A stretch of DNA of 64,000 bases, from contig NC_088655.1 of NCBI RefSeq assembly GCF_964019385.1, positions 6,042,158 through 6,106,157 on the forward strand, given 5' to 3'. A model generated the notes under the pieces. The model did no database searches. It saw nothing but the letters and a program-made list of their open reading frames with translations, and was not told where the DNA came from. This document shows, piece by piece, positions 1-9,666 of this stretch. Position 1 is the stretch's first letter. Each line of letters starts with the position of its first letter. Both the position numbers and the translations under genes were made by a program. This stretch comes from Sycon ciliatum (lineage: Eukaryota > Porifera > Calcarea > Leucosolenida > Sycettidae).

Positions 1-640
1 CTCTGTAAGCAGTGCCGCGTGCATGTGTGATTTCGTGTTGGACGGAACACGACGGGAGGGCCTCTAGCTTTCGCGTTGAAAACTTTCAGACCGAAGCGAT
101 TTTAGTGGACATCATTCCTGATCCGAGGATCTCGATCGATTTTCAGCAGTTCAGACATCGACCTCGGAAGCAGCCAAATGCAGCCAAAGATGTAGCGCTT
201 GGTGATGACGTCATCTGTGCGTCGCTCCTTGACAGAGGTTTTGGTGTGAGCTGCTCGTCAGATTCATTTTCTCAGCGAGGCCAAGATCTGGTCCTGGAGG
301 AGACCTGGACCTAATGGGACTGGGCTGGATCGTCTACAGTCAAATTTGATTAACTGACTTGATGGACTAAACCTTGGATATTCGATATGTACAGTTGTGT
401 CATGTACAAAATTATACTGCAAGTACATGTAAGCACATGGCAGTAACCACAATAAATAAATAAATAAAAAATAAACCCGACCGACCGACCCTGGTACGGA
501 TGAGTGAAGTGACCCGAAACAACGAATTAATTCTAGGTGGCCTAGTCAGAGTCATAGTCTTGGCCGTTCCTAATTTTCAAATACAAGTCTATGCACAGTT
601 GGGTTACAGTCGTATTATATCAGTATGCTGTGCTTGGTGA
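1..640. other. Unassigned sequence with a weak ORF
   Basis: An open frame (9-314, + strand, about 100 residues, ending at TAA 312-314) has no start codon I can defend and no domain I recognise. It is followed by an A-rich AATAAA-containing tract near 450-475 that could act as a polyadenylation signal. It might be the last exon of an upstream gene or a LINE tail. Nothing else was seen up to 640. Confidence 0.3.
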
Positions 641-657
641 AATCCTAGCCAGCTCGT

Positions 658-842
658 TCTTCAGCGCTACTTTCTCCGGCGCTACGTTCTCCGGCGCTAC
701 TTTCTCCGGCGCTACTTTCTCCGGCGCTACTTTTTCCGGCGCTACTTTCTCCGGTGCTACTTTCTCCCGTGCTACTTTCTCCGGTTCTACTTACTCCAGC
801 ACTACGTTCTTCGACGCTACGTTCTCCGGCGCTACTTTCCGG
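658..842. repeat. 15-bp minisatellite (GCTACTTTCTCCGGC), about 12 copies
   Basis: The unit GCTACTTTCTCCGGC repeats with point variants. Because 15 is a multiple of three, open frames run through it on both strands (GATFS-type pentapeptides on the + strand). These are repeat artefacts and not a gene. Confidence 0.9.
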
Positions 843-844
843 CG

Positions 845-1118
845 CTACGCGCATGCGTGCCTGGGAGACTGCATAGTCTCATTGGGCAGCTAGTTCATGT
901 GTGCGTACACGCGCGCGCACAAGCGTGTTTGTGCGCGCATGCCTGGAAGACTGCATAGTCGGATTCGGCAGCTGGTTCATGTGTGTGTGTGGGCGTGTTT
1001 GTGCGCGAGTGCCTAGGAGACTGCATAGTCGGATTCGCAAGCTGGTTCATGTGTGTGTGCACACGCGCGTGCGTGTTTGTGTGGATTCGGCAACTGGTTC
1101 ATTTGTGTGTGTGTGTGC
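845..1118. repeat. Degenerate GT-rich tandem repeat, about 3.5 copies
   Basis: A segment containing GACTGCATAGTCGGATTCG followed by GGTTCATGTGTGTG recurs about every 60-85 bp, separated by GT or CGCG dinucleotide runs. Confidence 0.8.
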
Positions 1119-1124
1119 AAGTGT

Positions 1125-1229
1125 GGTTATTGTAATTCTGCAGGGTATGTACTAGTAACTGTTATTGTAATTCTGCAGGGTATGTACTAGCAACTGTTAT
1201 TGTAATTCTGCAGGGTATGTACTAGCAAC
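1125..1229. repeat. 35-bp direct repeat, 3 copies
   Basis: Three near-identical copies of a 35-bp unit containing TTATTGTAATTCTGCAGGG. It is followed at 1242-1340 by a two-copy repeat of about 46 bp (GACCTGCAGCAACCGATCAG plus a C-run). Confidence 0.9.
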
Positions 1230-1483
1230 AGTCACAGCTAGTCATGTCTGACCTGCAGCAACCGATCAGCATTGTGCCCCCCCCTCCCAAGTCTGACCTG
1301 CAGCAACCGATCAGCATTGTGCCCCCCCCCCCCCCCTCCCAAGTGCAGCCGGACGGACCGCAGTGTTTCCAGCACTGGTGCATGGTAGCTTATCCACGGG
1401 GTAGATTTCGCTTGCTGCAGTCCTGCCTCATTGGTACTTGCACCTCCAGCCGCGTAGTGAATGTCAGCGGACGTGTGCTAATA

Positions 1484-2326
1484 CAGTCCACCTACCCTTA
1501 TAACAAAATTTCCGTTAGACCAAGAAATATTTTTAGAAGGGTAATATTGTTATAGCGGTAACTGGCTCATTTCATACACATACGTCATAATGCATGGATT
1601 TCGTTCAAATTTTTACACTCTTCATAGCATATTAACTGACGTACCCTATTATCTCTAATATAAGCACAGTCTCCAATAATAGCACGTCTCCAATAATAGA
1701 ACACCTTGGGGCGGCATACAAAAAAATAAAGTGCTCAGTCTCCATCATAAGCACACTGTGTAAATTCACTATCTGTACCGGCGAAAAAAACCCTGAAATG
1801 TGTGTGTCATACATGAATTTGGCATGGCAACATGCCTCTGAAATGAGGTTGAAATAATAATGGAACAGTCTCCAATAAAGGAACGTCTCCATTAATAGCA
1901 CGGGGCGGAGGTACATTGAAAAAATAAAGGACCGTGCTTATATTAGAGATAATACGGTACATGCATATTATGTACACAGTAAGGTGATCACTGGTGCCTC
2001 CATTGCATTTCCTCATGTCCCAGCGACTTAACAAGTGAAGTTTGCAAAGCTTGCCCTACGTGGATAGTGGTCTCCCTGCTAGATATTGTTATAAAATGGA
2101 AAATGTCGATTGGTCAGCCTATTTTATATCGTTGTAGGGGTAATATCGTTATAGGGGTAATATCGTTATAGCAACATTGTTATAGAGGTAAGACAATGTA
2201 TACACGAGTCAATGGAGTGATTAAGTTTGGCAAAAAATATCGTTATAAGGGTAATATCGTTATAGAGGGTATCGTTATAAGGGTAATATCGTTATAGAGG
2301 TTATCGTTATAAGGGTAGATCGACTG
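1484..2326. mobile_element. Mariner-like MITE (TA-flanked)
   Basis: The left end CAGTCCACCTACCCTTATAA and the right end (reverse complement CAGTCGATCTACCCTTATAA) form terminal inverted repeats, each bordered by TA (1482-1483 and 2327-2328), as expected for Tc1/mariner-type insertion. Near the right end a subterminal motif ATCGTTATAAGGGTAAT recurs several times (about 2120-2320). No transposase is encoded. It contains a second, nested element at 1644-1957. Confidence 0.7.
1644..1957. mobile_element. Nested mariner-like MITE, 314 bp
   Basis: Terminal inverted repeats (CCCTATTATCTCTAATATAA at the left, CCGTATTATCTCTAATATAA on the complement of the right end) match with one difference over about 24 bp and are flanked by TA (1642-1643, 1958-1959). 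The internal sequence has repeated GTCTCCAATAATAG motifs and no coding capacity. It lies inside the 1484-2326 element and so inserted later. Confidence 0.8.
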
Positions 2327-2460
2327 TATGGGCTTGCTGGTATTTCCTTATTGGAGTGCAAAGCTACTTCAAAGGTTGGCGATGCTGGACATCTGCAAGG
2401 GAACAGGGCAACATAATTTGTCTATTGTTTCTATTGCTGTAGTGAGTTTGACTGTGCTAA

Positions 2461-4100
2461 CAGTATAGTGGTGTTGCATCAGTATAGTGGTGGTGCATCA
2501 GTATAGTGGTGGTGCATCAGTATAGTGGTGGTGCATCAGTATAGTGGTGTTGCATCAGTATAGTGGTGGTGCATCAGTATAGTGGTGGTGCATCAGTATA
2601 GTGGTGGTACATCAGTATAGTGGTGTTGCATCAGTATAGTGGTGGTGCATCAGTATAGTGGTGGTGCATCAGTATAGTGGTGGTACATCAGTATAGTGGT
2701 GATGCATCAGTATAGTGGTGATGCATCAGTATAGTGGTGGTGCATCAGTATAGTGGTGGTACATCAGTATAGTGGTGATGCATCAGTATAGTGGTGGTGC
2801 ATCAGTATAGTGGTGGTACATCAGTATAGTGGTGATGCATCAGTATAGTGGTGATGCATCAGTATAGTGGTGGTGCATCAGTATAGTGGTGGTGCATCAG
2901 TATAGTGGTGGTGCATCAGTATAGTGGTGATGCATCAGTATAGTGGTGGTGCATCAGTATAGTGGTGGTGCATCAGTATAGTGGTGATGCATCAGTATAG
3001 TGGTGGTGCATCAGTATAGTGGTGGTGCATCAGTATAGTGGTGGTGCATCAGTATAGTGGTGGTGCATCAGTATAGTGGTGATGCATCAGTATAGTGGTG
3101 GTACATCAGTATAGTGGTGGTGCATCAGTATAGTGGTGGTGCATCAGTATAGTGGTGGTGCCTCAGTATAGTGGTGGTGCATCAGTATAGTGGTGGTGCA
3201 TCAGTATAGTGGTGGTGCATCAGTATAGTGGTGATGCATCAGTATAGTGGTGGTGCATCAGTATAGTGGTGGTACATCAGTATAGTGGTGGTACATCAGT
3301 ATAGTGGTGGTGCATCAGTATAGTGGTGATGCATCAGTATAGTGGTGATGCATCAGTATAGTGGTGGTGCATCAGTATAGTGGTGGTGCATCAGTATAGT
3401 GGTGGTGCATCAGTATAGTGGTGATGCATCAGTATAGTGGTGGTGCATCAGTATAGTGGTGGTGCATCAGTATAGTGGTGATGCATCAGTATAGTGATGG
3501 TGCATCAGTATAGTGGTGGTGCATCAGTATAGTGGTGGTGCATCAGTATAGTGGTGGTGCATCAGTATAGTGGTGGTGCATCAGTATAGTGGTGGTGCAT
3601 CAGTATAGTGGTGGTGCATCAGTATAGTGGTGATGCATCAGTATAGTGGTGGTGCATCAGTATAGTGGTGGTACATCAGTATAGTGGTGGTGCATCAGTA
3701 TAGTGGTGGTGCATCAGTATAGTGGTGGTGCATCAGTATAGTGGTGGTGCATCAGTATAGTGGTGGTGCATCAGTATAGTGGTGGTACATCAGTATAGTG
3801 GTGGTGCATCAGTATAGTGGTGGTGCATCAGTATAGTGGTGGTGCATCAGTATAGTGGTGGTGCATCAGTATAGTGGTGGTACATCAGTATAGTGGTGGT
3901 GCATCAGTATAGTGGTGGTGCATCAGTATAGTGGTGGTACATCAGTATAGTGGTGGTGCATCAGTATAGTGGTGGTGCATCAGTATAGTGGTGGTGCATC
4001 AGTATAGTGGTGGTGCATCAGTATAGTGGTGGTGCATCAGTATAGTGGTGGTGCATCAGTATAGTGGTGGTGCATCAGTATAGTGGTGGTGCATCAGTCT
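2461..4100. repeat. 19-bp satellite (TGCATCAGTATAGTGGTGG), about 86 copies
   Basis: Strict 19-bp period through 1.64 kb. Variation is confined to the last bases (GGTG, GATG, GTAC and GTTG variants); the core CATCAGTATAGTGG is almost invariant. There are no open frames because TAG recurs in every unit. Some variant combinations recur in blocks, which suggests multi-unit duplication. Confidence 0.97.
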
Positions 4101-4103
4101 AGT

Positions 4104-4515
4104 ATGAAAAAAGTATTCTATCTAGACCAAAAAGTGGTATATTCGATAACATTTAATAACGATAGAAATATTTACGATACAAATAATCTACGTGGAGATA
4201 AAAGTTTAATAATAGCAACGAAAAGTATGAATGCCGCAGACATTACCACGCAACATGACAATTTGTTCAAGGTTTGGTTTTGTGTGTTTCCAAAATCGAT
4301 TTTCACGCTCCGATCATCAGTGGAAATACGGAACTAAAGAGATCAAGGGAAAAACAAAGGTTAAAAATCCAAAGAAGTGTGACACATGACGGGTAACTTG
4401 TGGTAAGTATTACAAAAAGTGAGAACTAAAATAAAGAGTAAGTGTGACAAACGGGCATGAACAGTGCAGAAACAACTCATGAACACGGGGTGCAAACTCA
4501 CGAAAATAACCTAAG
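4104..4515 (-). mobile_element. Decayed Penelope-like element 3' end
   Basis: On the minus strand this tract aligns by eye with the 3' region of the better-preserved copy at 38101-38543: shared AATAATCTACGTGGAGATAA-like sequence, a hammerhead core and the segment leading to CACGAAAATAACCTAAG. It has diverged by many substitutions and has no coding part. It is the oldest of the three copies of this family in the window. Confidence 0.6.
4287..4326 (-). ncRNA. Hammerhead ribozyme (family B), decayed copy
   Basis: Read on the minus strand: stem I TTTCCA/TGGAAA is a perfect six pairs, followed by the conserved CTGATGA box, a weak stem II (CG-GAG-CG, only two pairs), then GAAAATCGATTT giving a minimal stem III (AA-TCGA-TT). 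The predicted cleavage nucleotide is U. The shortened stem II makes activity doubtful. Confidence 0.6.
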
Positions 4516-4778
4516 TCCAGTCAGAGCTGCTCAAATGGTGAACAGAAGCGCGGTTGCCTTACTCTGCCCGAGCTGCAGCTCGGTTTGGCTGTTGTGTTGC
4601 GTCAGCTGTTGCGTCGGTTGCCGTTGGCTCCCCCACAGACTTGAAGTGGGCGAGTCTGAAGCAAGTATACGGGTAAAAAAATATAACAGTTGCAGTGAAC
4701 AACATGGTGACTAGTGGAGGCAGTTTTTGATTGATCTGGCCCATACCATAGTCTTTCCTGTATGATATGGAGGGTACT
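4516..4778. other. Intergenic; short LINE-like repeat copy
   Basis: The only recognisable content is about 4710-4770 (GTTTTTGATTGATCTGGCCC and ACCATAGTCTTTCC), which matches 53105-53150 in a second location. At 53105 the same tract is the 3' part of a CR1/L2-like RT fragment, so this is probably another scrap of that family. Confidence 0.5.
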
Positions 4779-4790
4779 AGTACACACGAC

Positions 4791-5251
4791 TATGCGAGCG
4801 CGTGGCATGGAAGCATGGCATAGCATCGAAGCAAGAATTGTGGACCTGATTGAAGCGCTTTACGCTACTACTGAAGCTGCCATCGTTGTTGGATCCACTA
4901 TCACCGACTGGTTCACCACGTCAGTGGGTGTCAGGCAGGGCTGTTTACTCTCGCCTTGTCTGTTCAACGTATTCCTGGAGTACATCATGTCTGACGCTTT
5001 GGAGGAGTTTGATGGGTCAGTATGTATCGGCGGCATATGCGTGGCCAACCTACGTTTTGCGGATGATATAGATCTAATTGCATCGTCTGTGGAAGAGCTG
5101 ATGGACCTGACCGAGCGCGTGGATACGAGTGCAACAAGACTAGGCATGCAAAACAATGCTTCCAAGACCAAGTCAATGGCAGCGCCGGAGGGCGGTGGTG
5201 ATCTGGGGTGCATTTAAGTAGGCATTGAGCGAATAGAAGAGGTATCCCAGT
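4791..5251 (+). pseudogene. LINE reverse transcriptase, first fragment
   Basis: The frame up to 5217 encodes the RT palm of an RTE-like LINE: ALYATTEAAIVVGST, VGVRQGCLLSPCLFNVFLE, then the catalytic FADDIDLIA (around 5059) and a thumb-type segment. It begins inside the RT domain because of 5' truncation, so there is no endonuclease. A stop (TAA 5215-5217) precedes the frame that reads on through IERIEEVSQF to the piggyBac insertion point, so the copy is dead. The next piece starts at 7563. Confidence 0.85.
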
Positions 5252-5255
5252 TTAA

Positions 5256-7558
5256 CCCTAGAACAGCCAACGGTGTCATTTGACACCGCGCGAGTCAAAC
5301 TTTTGGAATTACCGAAATATGGCTAATCAGAATAAGCTCAAATCTTGTGACTATTCCTAATTTTTCTTCCTCTTTCGTCTGCCATAAACCTTTGATTTGT
5401 AATGGATGAGGTACCATAATGGCGAGTACGTATACCTAGAACGGCCAACCAGTGTCATTTGACACCTGCACTATAAAAAGCCCTTATTGCAGCTAGATGG
5501 AAACAATATGAACACATTTCGAAGGTGTCGGCCATATCGAGTTGCTCCTATGCCAACCAGACAAAAGAAGGGTGCATGGGCAGGAAAATCGCTGAATACA
5601 GGACGAAATATATGATCACCATACAACCGTCGGGCGAGAATCGCGAATTTGGGTCGGGTTACCCTTTGTGCACAGATTACACAAACACTCTTCAGCTAAT
5701 GTCCTTGATACTGCTTATTCCCTTTCATTTTCCTGTAAATTGCCCCAGAGGAGCCATCGTGGTCTGACGGCCAAGGAAATACTGGAACGGATGTAGCCTA
5801 TTACCATGCATGAATCTGATGACCATGAAAGCGAAATTGCCCATTTTATCTTCATTTGATGGGTGTTCAAGTGTAGTGACCATTGGCAGTGGTGGATTTG
5901 TTCTGTCATATGAAGGCGAATCGTACGGTCACAACACCTGAATACCACCTGTGGATTCAGAATGTGTTGAGGTTTACGAGCCTCCAGAGAGCAGACGAGG
6001 ATTGCGGGATAGTCCAGACAAGGAATTGTCAGAAAAGGTTGCAGGAGTGTTGGAGACCCCGAAATGGATAGTGTTGAGGAAGAGGAATCGCAACTCTGCA
6101 ACCTGGAGATGGTACACCGCATTATCGCAAGGATGGTGCTGTGTGGATAATCCTTTCTAACTACTTGACGAGCTAAAAAGGCTCTTGAACCAAACCTCCG
6201 CTTCAGGCTAAACGGGTAGGCAGCCGCTGGGATGCCTCCTCTCTCTTTATTGGCCCCGGATACTGCAGAAGGTGATTGCTAAGTCATAACTGATAACTTG
6301 ATCATCAGTGCATTACTGGTCAAGAAACTGTTGGAGAATAAAGAGTTGCAGTATGAACCACTTTGGGAAATTGAAGTGAACTACCATCTAACTTCATTGC
6401 CAATAATCGCGGATTGCATTTTGTTTTTCAAGATTACATTGTAGGATGCGAAGATGGTAGACAGAGAAGGTAGAAGTAGCAAGAATTATCAATGGTCCGC
6501 CTGGTGTAGACCACCTAGAGCCATATGTTTTACATGGTGAGAGTAGGAAGCCCCACATCGTCCAATTCTAGTAAAAGACGTTTTGTTTTTTCACGGCTGA
6601 GCGTAGCGAAAGAGTGCAAAAAACGTATTTTTCACTCACAAATATTTTCGTGCATTTGCTCTTGTTCTGCGCAACTCCGTTGAACCTGCCATCGTGGTCT
6701 TTGTTTTTCCCCGTCATCGTGAGTGTGATTGCTCTGGTAGACCACTACCCCATGTACTGAACAGTCGCTTTGTGAGTGAAAAGAGATATGTCCTTGACCG
6801 TTTCGATGGAATGTGGTGGATCTACTCAACAAAGACTATTCCAGAAGATGTCCCCCTGCAAGTCGGTTACATAAATGAATAGATGTGACAGGAATCAACG
6901 CCTTCACAATATCCCAGACCTTTGCTACTTCATGCACATCCAGAAAACGCTCATTCCTGCACTGGTCAATAAGCTTGTAGATAGTTATGGCATCTGGTTG
7001 CTAAGTGCCAGCCAAGGAGAAGAGAAGGCTATGCCTCTTTGAAAGAGTCTAAAATGCAATCGTTACTAGCCTAAACCATCTCTAGCAGCATATATTATGT
7101 CAGCTTGGTGAAAATATGATGCTCATAGTCAGTTCATGTTTGTACCTGTTGCTGTGTGTCATTCATCGTGACGGGCGAGTAATCCGATTATGCCAAAGCA
7201 CATATTCCCGAAAAACAGTTCCTCATGTGCCCAGTGACGTTGACACATTGCTTTTTATTGTAACTCTGTGATTAAAAGAAATTCCTATGCAAGTAATTGA
7301 AGTTTTGCCAGTAATTTAGTTCATTCTTCGCAATTGCCGCTACGCGTACATTGTATTTTAGTTGCGTTTAGCCAACAATAGTGTCTGGGTGAATCCTAAA
7401 TTGTTATGTACATCATAAATGCCGATAGTGATAGCCAGCGCTGAAAACAAAAACTATAATAACCTATATCATAGGTCTTAGACATGGAAATGTATGCAGG
7501 TGTCAAATGACACCGTTTGGCCGTTCTAGGAGTACTGAAAGTGGTGGCCGTCCTAGGG
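5256..7558 (+). mobile_element. piggyBac-like DNA transposon, decayed, TTAA target duplication
   Basis: TTAA lies at 5252-5255 and 7559-7562, exactly where the LINE reading frame is broken. The left end starts CCCTAGAACAGCC and the right end finishes with its near-complement (GGCCGTCCTAGGG). The motif TGTCATTTGACACC follows close to the left tip, recurs with the tip motif about 180 bp inside (5435-5466) and is present inverted at the right (7500-7514). Such repeated terminal and subterminal motifs suit piggyBac. Confidence 0.8.
5745..7020 (+). pseudogene. piggyBac transposase remnants
   Basis: Short scattered matches to the piggyBac transposase order remain in different frames. GLTAKEILERM and an acidic ESDDHESE segment (about 5757-5835) resemble the N-terminus. 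DNLIISALLVKKLLENK (about 6290-6345) resembles the conserved DNF-type segment. VVDLLNKDYS followed by TGINAFTI (about 6815-6920) resembles the GVD...NA region of the C-terminal catalytic part. Many stops and frameshifts separate them. The assignment rests mainly on the element ends. Confidence 0.45.
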
Positions 7559-7562
7559 TTAA

Positions 7563-7725
7563 ATACTTAGGTGCCGTAATCACGTCGGATGGCAAGTCCG
7601 ATGTGGAGATAAGAAGACGCTTAGCACTAGGGAAGCAAAAGATCATTGAGCTTCAATTCATTTGGAAATCGCCATCAGTTTCTTTGCCTACTAAATTTCG
7701 TTTTGTTAGGTCTATTGTGCTAGCG
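7563..7725 (+). pseudogene. LINE reverse transcriptase, second fragment
   Basis: It resumes right after the piggyBac TTAA with KYLGAVITSDGKSDVEIRRR, the classic KYLG segment after the RT catalytic region, and runs to RFVRSIVLA. There it meets the 14-bp repeat CTATTGTGCTAGCG (7712-7725) at which the hammerhead insert sits. The frame continues at 8076. Confidence 0.9.
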
Positions 7726-8061
7726 TAAAGAACTCTTCCTCTCCTCTCCTCCATGCGCTCTCACAGCCGACTCACTGCTACCCTCAGTAGCCATTACACA
7801 CACACCAACCAAGGAAGGGTTGCAGGTAGATACTGAAATTCCTCCTGACAGCTGTTTCGCCTTCATAAGGCTCATCAGAGAAGGTGATATTGAATAGGAT
7901 GATATCAGGTGGAGATGGTCAGATTTATACTACAAAACATGGGCGCAAGATTACGGGCAAAGTGTGAGAATGAGAAGTTACAATTCTCCACATTCCACAT
8001 GTTCTTTACATTTTATTGGCCGAATAGTACCGTTCACCATTGAAATAATTACTTCGAAGTA
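7726..8061 (-). mobile_element. 336-bp hammerhead-bearing retroelement insert, 14-bp TSD
   Basis: It is flanked by CTATTGTGCTAGCG at 7712-7725 and 8062-8075, and removing the insert restores the LINE frame. It carries a family A hammerhead on the minus strand and no ORF. The length and target duplication suit a short Penelope-like fragment or a non-autonomous retrozyme-type copy. Confidence 0.75.
7841..7884 (-). ncRNA. Hammerhead ribozyme (family A), apparently intact
   Basis: Minus strand: stem I CCTTCT/AGGAGG (six pairs, one G-U), conserved CTGATGA, stem II GCCTT-ATG-AAGGC (five pairs), GAAAC, a very short stem III (AC-AGCT-GT) and the cleavage triplet GTC just before AGGAGG. All invariant core positions of the hammerhead fold are present. 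The two-pair stem III matches the minimal type I hammerheads known from Penelope-like elements and retrozymes. Confidence 0.8.
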
Positions 8062-8075
8062 CTATTGTGCTAGCG

Positions 8076-8486
8076 ACTGTTTTATACGGATGCCAATCTT
8101 GGACATTATCTGCCTCATCAATGAGAAGAATTTCATCCTTCGAGATGAAATGCTTCCGCCGACTCTTAGGAGTAACATACCACGACCGACGTACCAACCA
8201 ATCTATCCTGGAAGAAATCAATGACATCATCGGAGCAAGGATGCGGCTAGCGAACAAAGTCAAGAAATTTAAGTTGATGTGGTTTGGCCATGTTTCGAGA
8301 CATGACGTTTTCTCCAAGCCCTTCCTGCAAGGATCAACTACTGGATCTCGACCGAGAGGAAGGCCCGCGACATCATGGATTTCTAACGTTAAAAGTGGGA
8401 CGGGTCTTCCCTTGCATGCTCTCTCTCATGCACCACACGATAGATTTGGATTCAGAGACATCATTCCCAATTCTCTCGCTGATTAA
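8076..8486 (+). pseudogene. LINE reverse transcriptase C-terminal fragment
   Basis: It resumes after the second copy of the 14-bp repeat: TVLYGCQSWTLSASSMRRI, FEMKCFRRLLGVTYHDR and KLMWFGHVSRHD, the standard C-terminal region of RTE-like LINE proteins, ending at TAA 8484-8486. This segment is open throughout. Confidence 0.9.
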
Positions 8487-8558
8487 TGCCTCTACGATCA
8501 CCTTGTGATTAAGAGTTATACATACATACATACATACAGTACACACAGTACACACGAC

Positions 8559-9117
8559 CTCATCAGCAGCAAACACATGTTGGTGACCAGCAAGTTGGTC
8601 CGCCAGGGCTTGACCGAGCGGGCTTGCAAACTGCGGAACTGACTACTATCCACTGGTTCTTACATAGCAAGAAGAACAGCGTGGCAAGGGAATAGGGGTT
8701 GTGCAAAATTGCAAAAGACACCATGGTGGACAGCCTGTGGATTCGCGCTACGTATACAGCATGAATGAGATGAGGTTTTACACTGCACACAAAGCGGTTC
8801 AGCTGATGGTGTAAGCAAATAGCCTCTATACTGAGGCCAAGCACAGCTGAAGGAAAGTTGTCTGCGGTGGACGGAAGTGCAAGAATGCAGATCTACCGAC
8901 TTCGGCAGGTCCTTGATTCGCAGTCTGTTTATCCTATGTCTTTGCCATTTTGTTGAAACAGCTCAGCTTTTGGCTACCCGCACACTAAAATCCCACAGCT
9001 CTATCGCTTTCTGACTTCTACTAGCCTACTTTGAAGTACTAGAAACAAATGAACACCTATATGTAGATTGAAAGGTGAAGACATCTACCCGTATTAGGAA
9101 TGTAACAAACATTCGAA
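8559..9117. other. No recognisable feature
   Basis: Mixed-composition intergenic sequence. The short ORFs present show no domain or codon signal I can support. Confidence 0.5.
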
Positions 9118-9119
9118 TA

Positions 9120-9274
9120 CCGTATTTCCCGAATGTAAGTTGCACCTTTTTACACTGAACTTGAAGGGCAAAGAAGACTTACAATGGAGTGTGACTTTTT
9201 ACTTATGTGAATGTATCGAAACAATTTGGCTCAGACCTGAAAATGGGTTGCGACTTATAATAGAGGAAATACAG
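9120..9274. mobile_element. Mariner-like MITE, 155 bp
   Basis: The left end CCGTATTTCCCGAATGTAAG and the right end (complement CTGTATTTCCTCTATTATAA) form inverted repeats with TGCACC/CGCAACC continuing inward, bordered by TA (9118-9119, 9275-9276). There is no coding content. Confidence 0.8.
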
Positions 9275-9666
9275 TATTCAATTATTCGAATTAATTCAAT
9301 CTAAAAAGTGCTCCCAACATTACTTGAATAGAAAATTCAAATTTGAAAGTTTGAAGATCACTGCATCTGTGGCATGATCGTGCTAAGATATACTCAAACG
9401 GCAAACATGACACTTCAAAGTACATGTTAGGGTTATATCACTAGACAAGGACGGAATGGCGCAGCATTGTTGCCACAGCAACCCGAATGGGTTAACGAAT
9501 CGATGAGGATGACATCACTAATAATTAAAAAACAGCATTGACAGTCATGGCCAGTGCAACTCCAGCTTACCTGGGAGATGGTACCCTCTCCAGCAGCATG
9601 GCGACCTCACAGTGCGGTGTGTGCGGAAACATGTTCACAGTCACTGCGTTGAGTGGCCTGAAGCCC

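Larger units (their letters stand above)
4779..8558 (+). mobile_element. 5'-truncated RTE-like LINE with 12-bp TSD, twice interrupted
   Basis: A 12-bp direct repeat AGTACACACGAC occurs at 4779-4790 and 8547-8558. Between the copies are pieces of one reverse transcriptase ending in a TACA-rich tail (8519-8538), a typical 5'-truncated non-LTR insertion. The element is split by a piggyBac-like insertion (5256-7558) and by a 336-bp hammerhead-bearing insertion (7726-8061). Confidence 0.85.

Noticed and set aside
2461..4100. Possible CRISPR-like array
   Set aside because: Contiguous 19-bp tandem repeat without spacers in a eukaryotic genome.
5811..5840. CTGATGA followed by GAAA in the piggyBac region
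   Set aside because: No complementary stem II or stem I; coincidence.
8550..8580. CTGATGAGGTCGTG on the minus strand
   Set aside because: No GAAA box at a suitable distance, so not a hammerhead.
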